NCBI RefSeq assembly: GCF_020707215.1 | Contig: NZ_JAJFET010000001.1 | Location: forward strand, 620,001-684,000 | DNA length: 64,000 bases | Reading direction: 5' to 3' | From: Sphingomonas sp. PL-96 | GTDB taxonomy: Bacteria; Pseudomonadota; Alphaproteobacteria; Sphingomonadales; Sphingomonadaceae | Shown here: positions 1 to 8,476 of the stretch, in pieces | How positions within the stretch are numbered: the first letter of the stretch is position 1 | Layout: each line of letters starts with the position of its first letter | Translations under genes and position numbers: made by a program | Notes under the pieces: model-generated | Told to the model about the DNA's origin: nothing | The model's input: the letters and a program-made list of their open reading frames with translations, nothing else | Database searches by the model: none

Positions 1-1001
1 CTGATGTTGACGATCGCATAGCCCGGCTGCTTGTGCGCCTTGACGTTCTGGTCGAGCCAGACCGCGAAGTCGGGATCGCTGCGGTCCAGCTCGTCCGACA
101 GGCCCTGCTCGAACGGGGGCGGCGCGAAATGCGCGGCGATACGGTCGAACTCGGCCTGCGGCGGGTCGATCCCCAGCGCCTTCACCGCGACGAACTCTTC
201 CTCCACCTGGCGGCGATATTCGTCGGCGCCGATCTCGTGGAGCAGGATCTTGATCCGCGCCTTGTAGATGTTGTCGCGCCGTCCGTAGCGATTGTAGACG
301 CGCAGGCACGCTTCCAGATAGCTGACGAAGTCCTCGAACGGCACGAAGTCGCGGATCAGCGAGGCGATCATCGGCGTCCGGCCCATGCCGCCGCCTACAT
401 ATACCGCAGCACCCAGCCTGCCGTCGCGCTCGAGGATCTGCAGCCCGATGTCGTGCAGGCGCATTGCCGCGCGATCCTCGTCGGCGGCGATCACCGCGAT
501 CTTGAACTTGCGCGGCAGGTAGGTGAACTCGGGGTGGAAGGTCGACCACTGGCGCAGCAGCTCGGCCCAGGGGCGCGGGTCCGTCACCTCGTCGGCGGAC
601 GCACCGGCGTACTGGTCGGACGAGATATTGCGGATGCAGTTGCCGCTGGTCTGGATGGCGTGCATCTCGACCGTCGCCAGCTCGCGCAGGATCGCGGGCG
701 TATCTTCCAGCTTGATCCAGTTGAACTGCAGGTTCTGGCGCGTGGTGAAGTGGCCGTAGCCGCGATCATAGGTCCGCGCGATATGGCCCAGCATCCGCAT
801 CTGGCGGCTGTCCATCGTGCCATAGGGGACGGCGACCCGCAGCATATAGGCGTGCAGCTGCAGGTAGAGCCCGTTCATCAGCCGCAGCGGCTTGAACTGA
901 TCCTCGGTGATCTGGCCCGACAGGCGTCGCGCAACCTGATCGCTGAACTCCGCGATCCGGCCCTCGACGATCGAGCGGTCATATTCGTCGTACTTGTACA
1001 T
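1..1001 (-). CDS. nitrite/sulfite reductase, haemoprotein subunit (C-terminus off window)
   Basis: Siroheme/[4Fe-4S] reductase that would take sulfite to sulfide, or nitrite to ammonia, in the cytoplasm. The translation from the ATG at 999-1001 begins MYKYDEYDRSIVEGRIAEFS. It holds the ferredoxin-like half domain and the family block with YGHFTTRQNLQFNWI and TSGNCIRNISSD (about residues 80-125). About 333 residues are visible; the Cys motifs that bind siroheme and the cluster would lie beyond the left edge. It is followed on the same strand by a DUF2849 gene and cobA, which makes the siroheme precursor, so this is a sulfur-assimilation operon. Sulfite is the more likely substrate from this context, but the sequence alone does not separate it from nitrite. 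Confidence 0.9.
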   Translation of the reverse strand, partial: MYKYDEYDRSIVEGRIAEFSDQVARRLSGQITEDQFKPLRLMNGLYLQLHAYMLRVAVPYGTMDSRQMRMLGHIARTYDRGYGHFTTRQNLQFNWIKLEDTPAILRELATVEMHAIQTSGNCIRNISSDQYAGASADEVTDPRPWAELLRQWSTFHPEFTYLPRKFKIAVIAADEDRAAMRLHDIGLQILERDGRLGAAVYVGGGMGRTPMIASLIRDFVPFEDFVSYLEACLRVYNRYGRRDNIYKARIKILLHEIGADEYRRQVEEEFVAVKALGIDPPQAEFDRIAAHFAPPPFEQGLSDELDRSDPDFAVWLDQNVKAHKQPGYAIVNI

Positions 1002-1062
1002 GCTACCCTCGTCACACCGGCCTGGGCCGGGATCGCGCGCCGGTTGGCGCCGCGGCGGTCGT

Positions 1063-1359
1063 TCAGATTACCCAGCTTCCGGCATCCGGATCGGCAGGCT
1101 TCAGCGTCAGGTCGGGCCGCACCGTCGGGCCCAGCGCCCGGATGCGGTCCTTGATATGCGCGGGGCGGGGGCCTTCCGCAGTCGCTTCGGCATCGATCAC
1201 GTAGGGCACGTTCACGCGCAGCGCGGCTTCTTCGACATGGGCGATCGCCTCGCCATTGGTGCCGACGTCGACCGCCTCCTCCAGGTGGCGCGACCAACCG
1301 CCGCCGGTCCACCACACCACGTCGCCGCTCGCCAGATCATTGCCCGTCAGGATTTTCAC
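1063..1359 (-). CDS. DUF2849 small protein of the siroheme reductase operon
   Basis: A 98-residue protein starting with GTG (VKILTGNDLASGDVVWW). The start overlaps the cobA stop as GTGA (1356-1359), so translation is probably coupled. The family (DUF2849) has no established enzyme activity. In alphaproteobacteria it sits between cobA and the sulfite/nitrite reductase gene, as here, which suggests a role in sulfite reduction or electron delivery. No signal peptide or membrane segment is visible. The GTG start is chosen from the overlap; the same frame stays open upstream inside cobA but that stretch is not protein-like. Confidence 0.8.
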   Translation of the reverse strand: MKILTGNDLASGDVVWWTGGGWSRHLEEAVDVGTNGEAIAHVEEAALRVNVPYVIDAEATAEGPRPAHIKDRIRALGPTVRPDLTLKPADPDAGSWVI

Positions 1360-2153
1360 GCCATTGCCTCCGCTGCGGTCGCCCATGCGCCCAGCTTGTC
1401 CTCTGCATCCGCCAGTTGGACGACTTCGCCCACCACGATCACCGCCGGGCTCTGCACGCCCTCGCGCCCGACCATCGGGCCGAGGTCGGCGAGGAGCGTG
1501 CGCAGCGCCCGCGCGCCGGGCAGGGTGCCGCGCTCCAGCACCGCTACCGGCATGTCCGGCGCGACACCGTCGGCCATCAGCTTGTCCGCAATCGCCTCGG
1601 CCGTCGCGACGCCCATGTAGATCACCAGCGTGCGGCCCTTGCCGGCTAGGCCCGACCAGTCCTGGTCGGTCAGCCCCTTGCACTGGCCTGCGACGAAGCT
1701 CACCGCCGAAGACCAGTCGCGATGGGTGAGCGGCAGCATGGCACCGGCCGCACAGCCCAGCGCCGCCGACACGCCGGGGATCACCTCAACAGTCAGGCCG
1801 GCAGCGCGCACCGCTTCGACTTCCTCGCCGCCGCGGCCGAAGATGAAGGGATCGCCGCCCTTCAGCCGCACGACGATGGCGCCGGTCTTCACATGCGCGA
1901 CGATCAGCGCGTTGATCGACTCCTGCGGCAGCGTGTGGCGCGAGCGGCGTTTGGCGACCGAGATGCGCTGGGCGGAGGCCGGGGCGATGTCGAGCACCCG
2001 CGCATCCACCAGCCCGTCGTGCACCACCACGTCGGCGCTTTTCAGCGCCTCGACTGCGCGCACGGTCAGCAGGCCCGGATCGCCGGGTCCTGCGCCCACC
2101 AGGATGACGCGCCCACGCGCGTGCGGATCGAGTAGCGTCGCCATGCTGGCCAA
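1356..2153 (-). CDS. cobA: uroporphyrinogen-III C-methyltransferase
   Basis: SAM-dependent methylation of uroporphyrinogen III to precorrin-2, the first step towards siroheme (and cobalamin). It is 265 aa, the usual length of a stand-alone SUMT without the CysG dehydrogenase/ferrochelatase half. It shows the N-terminal SAM loop VGAGPGDPGLLT (about residues 18-29), the GGDPFIFGRGGEE block and the PGVSAALG motif. The start MASMATLL offers a second Met at 2144 and either could be used. It overlaps the DUF2849 gene by 4 nt, and the reductase that needs siroheme lies downstream, so the three genes act together in assimilatory sulfite or nitrite reduction. Confidence 0.93.
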   Translation of the reverse strand: MASMATLLDPHARGRVILVGAGPGDPGLLTVRAVEALKSADVVVHDGLVDARVLDIAPASAQRISVAKRRSRHTLPQESINALIVAHVKTGAIVVRLKGGDPFIFGRGGEEVEAVRAAGLTVEVIPGVSAALGCAAGAMLPLTHRDWSSAVSFVAGQCKGLTDQDWSGLAGKGRTLVIYMGVATAEAIADKLMADGVAPDMPVAVLERGTLPGARALRTLLADLGPMVGREGVQSPAVIVVGEVVQLADAEDKLGAWATAAEAMA

Positions 2154-2216
2154 ATGGCGCGTCAGGCCGCCACTCGCAACGCCACCCTTGCTTCGCGCTG
2201 CCGTAGCGAAACTTTG

Positions 2217-3629
2217 TCAGCTGTCGCGAAGGCCGATGCCGATAAAGGCGCGCGCCTGCTCCGCCTCGGACGACACCACCGGATACGCGCAGCTGTCGGC
2301 GGCATAGAAGCCGCCCGGGCGATGGTTGCCCGACCAGCCCACGCCTCCGATCGGGGCCTTCGGCGATGCACCGATCGTCGGCCGGTTCCAGTTCACCATG
2401 CCCGCGCGCACGTTCGCCCAAAAGGCATCGTACCGCCTGGGATCCTGGCTCACCAGCGCCGCCGACAGGCCGTAGCGGGTGTTGTTCGCCTCCGCGACCG
2501 CCTCTTCGAACGTCCCGGTGCGGATGACCTGGAGGATGGGGCCGAAATATTCCGCGTCCGACCGCTCGCTGTCGGTCATGTCGATCAGCGCAGGAGTGAG
2601 GAAGGGCCGTCCTTCCACCGGGCGCTCCAGATAGCGGATCGGCCGGCCGCCTCGGGTGGACAGGTCCAGGAAGCATTCGGTGAGCGTGTCGGCGGCGTCG
2701 TTGTCGATGACCGGGCCCAGGAAGGGGGCAGGGTCGGCATGCGGCTCGCCCAGGATCAGCCGGTCGATCAGGCGGTTGATCTCTTCCAGCAGCGGCTCGG
2801 CCAGCCGCTGGTCGACGATCAGCCTTCGGGCGGCGGTGAAGCGCTGGCCTGCGGTCGTGAAGGCGGACTGCAGCACCAGCACCGCCGCCGTGTAGAGGTC
2901 GGGGGTATCCCACACCAGGATCGGGTTGTTGCCGCCCATTTCCAGCGCCAGGATCTTTTCGGGATGCTCCGCGAACTGGCGGTTGAGCGCGATGCCGGTG
3001 CGCGCGGATCCGGTGAACAACAGCCCGTCGACCAACCGATGGCCCGCCAGCGCGCGCCCGGTCTCCGCGTCCCCAATCAGCAGGCGGACGCAGCCCTCGG
3101 GCACGCCTGCCGCCCGGTAGCAGTCGACCAGGAAGGCCCCGACGGCGGGGGTCTTTTCCGATGGCTTGAACACCACCGCATTGCCCGCAAGCAGGGCCGG
3201 CACAATGTGGCCGTTCGGGATCTGCGCCGGCAGGTTATAGGGCCCCAGCACCGCAATCACCCCGTGCGGCTTGTGTCGCAGCGCCAGTCGCATGCCCATT
3301 TGCGAGTCCAGCCGGCGCTGTCCGGTGCGCTCGGCAAAGGCGGAGATGGCGACGTCGACGTGGCCGGTCACCGCCTCCACCTCCTCGCGCGCTTCCCACA
3401 GCGGCTTGCCGGTCTCGCGCGCGATCAGGTCCGCAAAGCTGTCGGCACGGGCGCGCACGACGTTGGCAAAGCGGCGCAGCGTCTCCACGCGGAAGGCGAG
3501 CGGCCGCGCTGCCCAGCCGGCCCAGCTTTCGCGCGCCTGGCTGACTTCGGCATCGACACTGCCGCAGGCGCCACGCCAGACAACGGCGCCGGTCGCCGGT
3601 TCGGTCGAGACGATTTCGTTGTCGCTCAT
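2217..3629 (-). CDS. astD: AstD-like succinylglutamate-semialdehyde dehydrogenase lacking the catalytic Cys
   Basis: Aldehyde dehydrogenase fold most like AstD, which oxidises N-succinylglutamate 5-semialdehyde in arginine succinyltransferase catabolism. It is 470 aa from the ATG at 3629, preceded by a GAGG ribosome site; an upstream in-frame ATG at 3683 is not preferred. Visible motifs are GPYNLP (Asn132), KPSEKTP, EMGGNNP (Glu230) and YFGPILQVI. The catalytic block reads TAGQRFTAARR: the nucleophile position (normally GQRC) is Phe264, codon TTC at 2838-2840, and no Cys is adjacent. The product is therefore predicted inactive as a dehydrogenase unless the base is a sequencing error. No other ast genes are beside it. 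Confidence 0.8.
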   Translation of the reverse strand: MSDNEIVSTEPATGAVVWRGACGSVDAEVSQARESWAGWAARPLAFRVETLRRFANVVRARADSFADLIARETGKPLWEAREEVEAVTGHVDVAISAFAERTGQRRLDSQMGMRLALRHKPHGVIAVLGPYNLPAQIPNGHIVPALLAGNAVVFKPSEKTPAVGAFLVDCYRAAGVPEGCVRLLIGDAETGRALAGHRLVDGLLFTGSARTGIALNRQFAEHPEKILALEMGGNNPILVWDTPDLYTAAVLVLQSAFTTAGQRFTAARRLIVDQRLAEPLLEEINRLIDRLILGEPHADPAPFLGPVIDNDAADTLTECFLDLSTRGGRPIRYLERPVEGRPFLTPALIDMTDSERSDAEYFGPILQVIRTGTFEEAVAEANNTRYGLSAALVSQDPRRYDAFWANVRAGMVNWNRPTIGASPKAPIGGVGWSGNHRPGGFYAADSCAYPVVSSEAEQARAFIGIGLRDS

Positions 3630-3877
3630 TGGCCCTCGTTGATCAGACCCTGATCCTCTCCCCGGCCAGTCTGCCCGAAACACCGGCCTTGTGCCAGTTC
3701 AGCGAAGCGCCTCGCGCACCGGCGCGAACGCGTCGCCATAGCGCGGCTCGCCGGGGATGGTGCCCCCGAACGCGTTGTGGACGAACCGCGCGAGCGTCGG
3801 GATCGCCTGTTCGGGCGATAGGAGACGGCCAACGGATTGGGTTGCGAGCGATTGGCCATACGGCGATATGGGGAGCG

Positions 3878-4762
3878 ATGACCGACAGACGCAATCCGCC
3901 CCGTGCCGGCGCCTGGCAGGACGATTTCTGGTGGTCCAACGACGGGCTGCGACTGCACCTGCGTGACTATGCCGGGCGCAGCGACCGTCCCGCGATCCTG
4001 TGCCTCCACGGCCTCACCCGCAATGCCCGCGATTTCGAAGGCGTGGCCGCGCGGCTGGCGGGCGACTGGCGACTGGTGGTGCCCGAGATGCGCGGCCGCG
4101 GCGAAAGCGCCTATGCGCGCGATCCGATGACCTATGTCCCGCTCACCTATCTGCAGGACATCGACGCGCTGCTCGCGCACTTGCAGCTCGACCGGGTGGT
4201 GATCCTCGGCACCTCGATGGGCGGTATCCTCGCGATGCTGCTCGCCGCGACCGAGGGCGAGCGGGTGGCCGGCGCGCTCCTGAACGACGTCGGGCCGGAG
4301 CTGTCGCCCGCCGGGCTCGGGCGCATCCGCAGCTATGTCGGCCGCCAGCTGTGGCATCCAACCTGGATGCACGCCGCGCGTTCGCTGGCGGAGGCGCATG
4401 GCGACACCTATCCGGACTATGGCATCGCTGAATGGCTGGTCATGGCCAAGCGTCTCTACCGGCTCAACAGCTCCGGCCGCATCCTGCTCGACTATGACAT
4501 GAAGATCGCCGAGCCATTCCGTGTCCCCGGCAACGAGGCAGGCCCGGACATGTGGCCCGCACTTGATGCGCTGCGCGGCAAGCCGGTGGCGCTGATCCGC
4601 GGCGAACGTTCGGACATCCTCTCGGCCGAGGTGGCCGATCGCATGGCCGAGCGCCTTCCGGATGCCGAGCTGGTCACCATTGCCCGCACCGGCCACGCCC
4701 CGACGCTTGAGGAGCCGGAGGCCGCCGCTGCGGTCGACCGCCTGCTCGCCCGCCTCGCCTGA
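3878..4762 (+). CDS. alpha/beta hydrolase
   Basis: A 294-aa cytoplasmic alpha/beta-hydrolase starting at the ATG at 3878, preceded by GGGGAG. Motifs: oxyanion-hole HG in ILCLHGLTRNARDF, nucleophile elbow LGTSMGG (Ser about residue 112), acid in RGERSDI and a C-terminal GHAPTLEE supplying the His. The cap region (LWHPTWMHAARSL onward) is typical of small esterase or hydrolase members. The substrate cannot be read from sequence. The next gene, a glycosyltransferase, starts 10 bp downstream on the same strand, so the two are probably cotranscribed. Confidence 0.85.
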   Translation: MTDRRNPPRAGAWQDDFWWSNDGLRLHLRDYAGRSDRPAILCLHGLTRNARDFEGVAARLAGDWRLVVPEMRGRGESAYARDPMTYVPLTYLQDIDALLAHLQLDRVVILGTSMGGILAMLLAATEGERVAGALLNDVGPELSPAGLGRIRSYVGRQLWHPTWMHAARSLAEAHGDTYPDYGIAEWLVMAKRLYRLNSSGRILLDYDMKIAEPFRVPGNEAGPDMWPALDALRGKPVALIRGERSDILSAEVADRMAERLPDAELVTIARTGHAPTLEEPEAAAAVDRLLARLA

Positions 4763-4772
4763 AGGTCTCCCC

Positions 4773-5912
4773 ATGCCCGTCCGTATCCTCCACCTCCATT
4801 CCAGCTTCGCGCCTGGCGGCAAGGAACAGCGCGCCGTCCGGCTGATGAACGCCTGGGGTGATCGTGCCGTACACACCATCGTCTCGGGCGTGCCGGAGCA
4901 GACCGGCGCGCGCGACTGGATCGCCAAGGGCATCCGCTACGAGATCGCGCAGAACCCGCCGCCACTCACCGGCAAGCCCTCGGTCGCGCGCTACGAGGCG
5001 ATCGCCCGCTATGCGTCCCGCTTCGACCTGGTGCTCACCTACAATTGGGGCGCGATCGACGGCGTGATGGCGCGCCGGGCGTTCGGCAAGACCATGCCGC
5101 CCGTCGTCCACCATGAGGATGGCTTCAACCAGGACGAGGCGCAGCGGCTCAGCCCCGTGCGCAACATGTACCGCCGCTTTGCGCTGGGCGCCGCCCATGC
5201 GCTGGTGGTGCCGAGCCATGCGCTGGAGGAAATCGCGCTCAAGACCTGGCGCCAGCCCCGCGCCCGGGTCCATCGCATCGGCAACGGCATCCCGGTCGAG
5301 AAATACGCCGCCGGCTGCGCGCCGGACGCGATCCCCGGCTTCCGCCGCACGCCCGGAGAGGTCGTGATCGGCTCGCTCGCGGGCTTCCGCGAGGTCAAGG
5401 ACCTGCCGCTGCTGGTGCGTGCCGTCGGCGGCATCGTCGAGGACGTGCAACTGGTGCTGGTCGGCGACGGCCCGGAGCGGCAGGCGATCCTGGACGCGAC
5501 CGAGGCGATGGGGATCGAGGACCGCGTCCATCTGCCGGGCTTCCTGCCCGAGCCGCACCGCTACATGGGGCTGTTCGACATCTTCGCGCTTTCGTCCAAG
5601 AGCGAGCAGCAGCCGATTTCGGTGATGGAGGCTATGGCCGCGGGCCTGCCCGTCGTTGCGCCGCCCGTGGGCGACATCCCGCAGATGGTGGCGGAGGAGA
5701 ACACCCCCTATATGGGCATCGACCGGCACGAGGTGCACCTGCGCGACCGGCTCCAGGTGCTGGCGCAGGATCCGGCCGCGCGCGGCCGCGTGGGCGCTGC
5801 GAACCAGGCGCGCGCTCGTGCGTTGTTCGACGAGAAGACGATGATCGCTGCCTATGCGGCGCTGTACGATCAGGCGATGGGCAAGCCGGGGGCGCTGTCT
5901 CCCCAAGCGTAA
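4773..5912 (+). CDS. GT4-type glycosyltransferase
   Basis: A 379-aa retaining glycosyltransferase of the GT4 (GT-B) type. It shows the N-terminal glycine-rich acceptor loop HSSFAPGGKEQRAVRL, the C-terminal nucleotide-sugar domain starting near SLAGFREVKDLPLLV, VLVGDGPERQAI, and the EX7E signature EQQPISVMEAMAAGLPVV (about residues 280-297). No transmembrane segment is evident, so it is cytoplasmic or peripheral. It is the second gene after an alpha/beta hydrolase with a 10-bp gap. Donor and acceptor sugars are unknown; a role in surface polysaccharide or glycolipid synthesis is only an inference from the family. Confidence 0.85.
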   Translation: MPVRILHLHSSFAPGGKEQRAVRLMNAWGDRAVHTIVSGVPEQTGARDWIAKGIRYEIAQNPPPLTGKPSVARYEAIARYASRFDLVLTYNWGAIDGVMARRAFGKTMPPVVHHEDGFNQDEAQRLSPVRNMYRRFALGAAHALVVPSHALEEIALKTWRQPRARVHRIGNGIPVEKYAAGCAPDAIPGFRRTPGEVVIGSLAGFREVKDLPLLVRAVGGIVEDVQLVLVGDGPERQAILDATEAMGIEDRVHLPGFLPEPHRYMGLFDIFALSSKSEQQPISVMEAMAAGLPVVAPPVGDIPQMVAEENTPYMGIDRHEVHLRDRLQVLAQDPAARGRVGAANQARARALFDEKTMIAAYAALYDQAMGKPGALSPQA

Positions 5913-6000
5913 TTCTCTCGCGCGCAAGGAATTTGGGCAGTAAAGGCGCGGCATCGCTGGTCCGCCGCGCGGGTTCGTCGGGCATCATTCGGAGGTTGGT

Positions 6001-7404
6001 TTGTTCAAAGGTCTGTCCCCCATCAGCTACAACGGCCGTGAGGTCTGGCCGCTGGTCGAGGGAGGGAAGGGCGTTGCCGCCACCAACCACGCGTCCGCAG
6101 GCGCCTGGGCCGCGGCCGGGGGCATCGGCACCGTCTCGGCAGTGAACGCCGACAGCTATGATGCCGAGGGCAAGATCATCCCGCAGGTCTATCGCGCGCT
6201 GACCCGCCGCGAACGCCATGAGGAACTGGTCGAATATGCGATCGAGGGCGCCGTCCAGCAGGTGAAGCGCGCCTGGGAAATCGCCGGCGGCAAGGGCGCG
6301 ATCAACATCAACGTGCTCTGGGAAATGGGCGGTGCGCAGCGCGTCCTCCAAGGCGTGCTGGAGCGCACCCGCGGCATGGTCGCAGGCGTCACCTGCGGCG
6401 CGGGCATGCCCTACAAGCTCAGCGAGATCGCCGCCGAGCACAACGTCCATTATCTCCCGATCGTCAGCTCCGGCCGCGCGTTCCGCGCGCTGTGGAAGCG
6501 CGCCTATTCCAAGGCAGCCGAATGGCTCGCCGCGGTGGTCTATGAGGATCCCTGGCTTGCCGGCGGCCACAATGGTCTTTCGAACGCAGAGGACCCGCTC
6601 GCCCCGCAGGATCCCTATCCGCGCGTGAAGGCGCTGCGCGACACGATGCGCGAGGGCGGCATCTCCGACGACGTGCCGATCGTGATGGCCGGCGGCGTCT
6701 GGTACCTGCGCGACTGGAACGACTGGATCGACAATCCCGAGCTCGGCAAGATCGCTTTCCAGTTCGGTACGCGCCCGCTGCTGACTCAGGAAAGCCCGAT
6801 CCCGGAAGAGTGGAAGCAGCGCCTGATGCAGATCGAGGAGGGCGACGTCCTTCTCCACCGCTTCTCGCCGACCGGCTTCTATTCGTCGGCCGTCCGCAAC
6901 CCGTTCCTGCGCAGCCTGGAGGCGCGCTCGGACCGGCAGATCGCCTTCACCACGCAGGAGGCCGGCGATCACAGCTTCCAGCTGGACGTCGGCGTGAAGG
7001 GCAAGAACTTCTGGGTCACGCGCAACGACCTGCTGCGCGCGCGCCAATGGTTCGGCGCCGGCTTCACCGACGCGCTCAAGACGCCGGACAACACGCTGGT
7101 GTTCGTGACGCCGGAGGAAAAGCAGATCATCCGCAAGGACCAGGCCGACTGCATGGGCTGTCTCAGCCAGTGCAGCTTCTCGTCCTGGGCGGATACCGAG
7201 ACCAACTCGACCGGGCGCCTGGCCGATCCGCGCAGCTTCTGCATCCAGAAGACGCTGCAGGACATCGCCCATGGCGGACCCGTGGACAACAACCTGATGT
7301 TCGCCGGCCACGCCGCCTATAACTTCAAGCGCGACCCCTTCTACTCCAACGGCTTCGTGCCGTCGGTGAAGCAGCTGGTCGATCGCATCCTGACCGGCGA
7401 CTGA
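6001..7404 (+). CDS. nitronate monooxygenase-family flavoprotein
   Basis: A 467-aa FMN-dependent TIM-barrel protein of the nitronate monooxygenase (2-nitropropane dioxygenase) family. The start is TTG at 6001, chosen for the GGAGG at 5990-5994 six bases upstream. N-terminal barrel strands include ATNHASAGAWAAAGGIG, GVTCGAGMPYKL and IVMAGGVWY. The C-terminal part carries a Cys-rich block, DCMGCLSQCSFSSW (about residues 383-396), not found in the smaller canonical enzymes, which may bind metal. It is long for the family (about 320-360 aa usual). It may oxidise nitronates or be a related enoyl-type flavoenzyme; the substrate is uncertain. Confidence 0.8.
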   Translation: MFKGLSPISYNGREVWPLVEGGKGVAATNHASAGAWAAAGGIGTVSAVNADSYDAEGKIIPQVYRALTRRERHEELVEYAIEGAVQQVKRAWEIAGGKGAININVLWEMGGAQRVLQGVLERTRGMVAGVTCGAGMPYKLSEIAAEHNVHYLPIVSSGRAFRALWKRAYSKAAEWLAAVVYEDPWLAGGHNGLSNAEDPLAPQDPYPRVKALRDTMREGGISDDVPIVMAGGVWYLRDWNDWIDNPELGKIAFQFGTRPLLTQESPIPEEWKQRLMQIEEGDVLLHRFSPTGFYSSAVRNPFLRSLEARSDRQIAFTTQEAGDHSFQLDVGVKGKNFWVTRNDLLRARQWFGAGFTDALKTPDNTLVFVTPEEKQIIRKDQADCMGCLSQCSFSSWADTETNSTGRLADPRSFCIQKTLQDIAHGGPVDNNLMFAGHAAYNFKRDPFYSNGFVPSVKQLVDRILTGD

Positions 7405-7411
7405 TACGGTA

Positions 7412-7443
7412 AAGGGCACGGACGACGCAGCGCCCGTGCCCTT
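7412..7443. terminator. intergenic hairpin between convergent genes
   Basis: Perfect 10-bp inverted repeat AAGGGCACGG / CCGTGCCCTT with a 12-nt loop, 8 bp after the stop of the flavoprotein gene and 32 bp before the end of the convergent small lipoprotein gene. The rightward 3' side runs CTTATT, a weak U-tract. It could serve as a bidirectional terminator. Confidence 0.6.
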
Positions 7444-7475
7444 ATTGCCAGGCGCTGCGAAGCGCCTGCGGAAGC

Positions 7476-7667
7476 TTAGTCGACGACCGTGCCGACCACC
7501 GCGCCGCCAACACCGCCCACGGCTGCACCCTTTTCGACATCGCCGTTGGTCGCCGCGGCAAGCCCGGCACCACCCGCTGCGCCAACGCCTGCACCGGTAA
7601 GGGTCGAGCACGCGCTGAGCGGCACGGCGACGGCGAGCAACAGGGCGGGGGCGATCAACTTCTTCAT
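7476..7667 (-). CDS. small glycine-zipper lipoprotein
   Basis: A 63-aa protein beginning MKKLIAPALLLAVAVPLSAC. The lipobox LSAC (Cys20) predicts lipid attachment after signal peptidase II cleavage. The mature part is a glycine-zipper helix (GAGVGAAGGAGLAAATNG) followed by a second one, GGVGGAVVGTVVD, as in OsmB/YmgG-like outer-membrane stress lipoproteins. No partner is evident. The start is set by the signal peptide; longer reading in the same frame has no support. Confidence 0.8.
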   Translation of the reverse strand: MKKLIAPALLLAVAVPLSACSTLTGAGVGAAGGAGLAAATNGDVEKGAAVGGVGGAVVGTVVD

Positions 7668-7802
7668 CGTCAAGTCTCCGGTTAATGACTGCTGAACCAA
7701 AGCATGTGCAGCAAAGGGGTTCCCCCTTTCCGCCCTGCAGGACGGTTGAAGCCGACCGGGCGAACGCGATACGATGCTGCGGGGCACAAAAAAGGACGAC
7801 GC

Positions 7803-8291
7803 ATGCGGCATTTGGTGGTTTGGGCAGGCGGCGCGGCAGTGCTCGCCGCTGCGGTGCTCCCGGTGAGCGAGGCGAGCGCACAGAAGCGCAAGCCGCCCTA
7901 TTACGCCTCGATCGCAGCCGGCGAGGCGCGGATGCGTACCGGCCCCGGCAAGAATTATCCGGTCAGCTGGGCCTTTCACCGCCGCGACCTGCCGATCAAG
8001 GTCGTCGACATCTACCAGGACTGGCGCAAGGTCGAGGACCCGGACGGTACCCAGGGCTGGATGCAGGTCGGGCTGCTGTCCGACCAGCGCACCGGATATG
8101 TGAACGGCGGTCTGGTCGAGCTGCGCTCCGCCCCCAACGCCTCTGCCCATGTCGACTGGCGCGCTGCCCCGGGCGTGGTCGGCCGGCTCAGCCGCTGCGC
8201 GGCCGGCTGGTGCTATTTCGACGTGAAGGGGCGTGGCGGCTATGTCGAGCAGGCGCGGTTGTGGGGCGTGGACCCCGGCGAGGACTTGTAA
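7803..8291 (+). CDS. exported SH3-domain protein
   Basis: A 162-aa protein with a signal peptide (MRHLVVWAGGAAVLAAAVLP, cleavage near SEASAQ) followed by two bacterial SH3-like repeats. The first has GEARMRTGPGKNYPVSWAF, a classic RxGPxxxYPV pattern; the second has LRSAPNASAHVDWRAAPGVV and CAAGWCYFDVKG. Such proteins sit in the periplasm and often bind peptidoglycan peptides or act as structural adaptors. An in-frame ATG at 7704 would add a non-hydrophobic leader and was rejected. It diverges from the small glycine-zipper lipoprotein gene. Confidence 0.85.
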   Translation: MRHLVVWAGGAAVLAAAVLPVSEASAQKRKPPYYASIAAGEARMRTGPGKNYPVSWAFHRRDLPIKVVDIYQDWRKVEDPDGTQGWMQVGLLSDQRTGYVNGGLVELRSAPNASAHVDWRAAPGVVGRLSRCAAGWCYFDVKGRGGYVEQARLWGVDPGEDL

Positions 8292-8349
8292 CGTCCGCGA
8301 TCGCCGTCGCCTGACCATGCCCTTGCAACGATCCCTGTTCGTATTCCCG

Positions 8350-8408
8350 CAGAGGCAGGAGCCCAGGGCCACAAGCGTCGCAGGCCCTTGTTCTGCCTGG
8401 CCCTGGAT
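8350..8408. repeat. palindromic dispersed repeat, copy A
   Basis: Contains AGGCAGGAGCCCAGGGCCAC (8353-8372), whose reverse complement recurs at 18420-18440 with a 22-bp perfect match overall. A partly complementary arm, CTGCCTGGCCCTGG (8393-8406), lies 20 bp further right, giving an imperfect hairpin. It sits between the SH3 gene and the prepilin peptidase gene. REP-like behaviour is inferred. Confidence 0.65.
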
Positions 8409-8476
8409 CGCTGCCGGCGCAGGGAGGACGCGGCTGTTGGGCCCTTTGCAGAGGCCTCGCCGGACGGAGTCCACCC

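Noticed and set aside
33..1154. A 373-residue plus-strand frame at the left edge
   Set aside because: Antisense to the siroheme reductase, DUF2849 and cobA genes; no recognisable domain.
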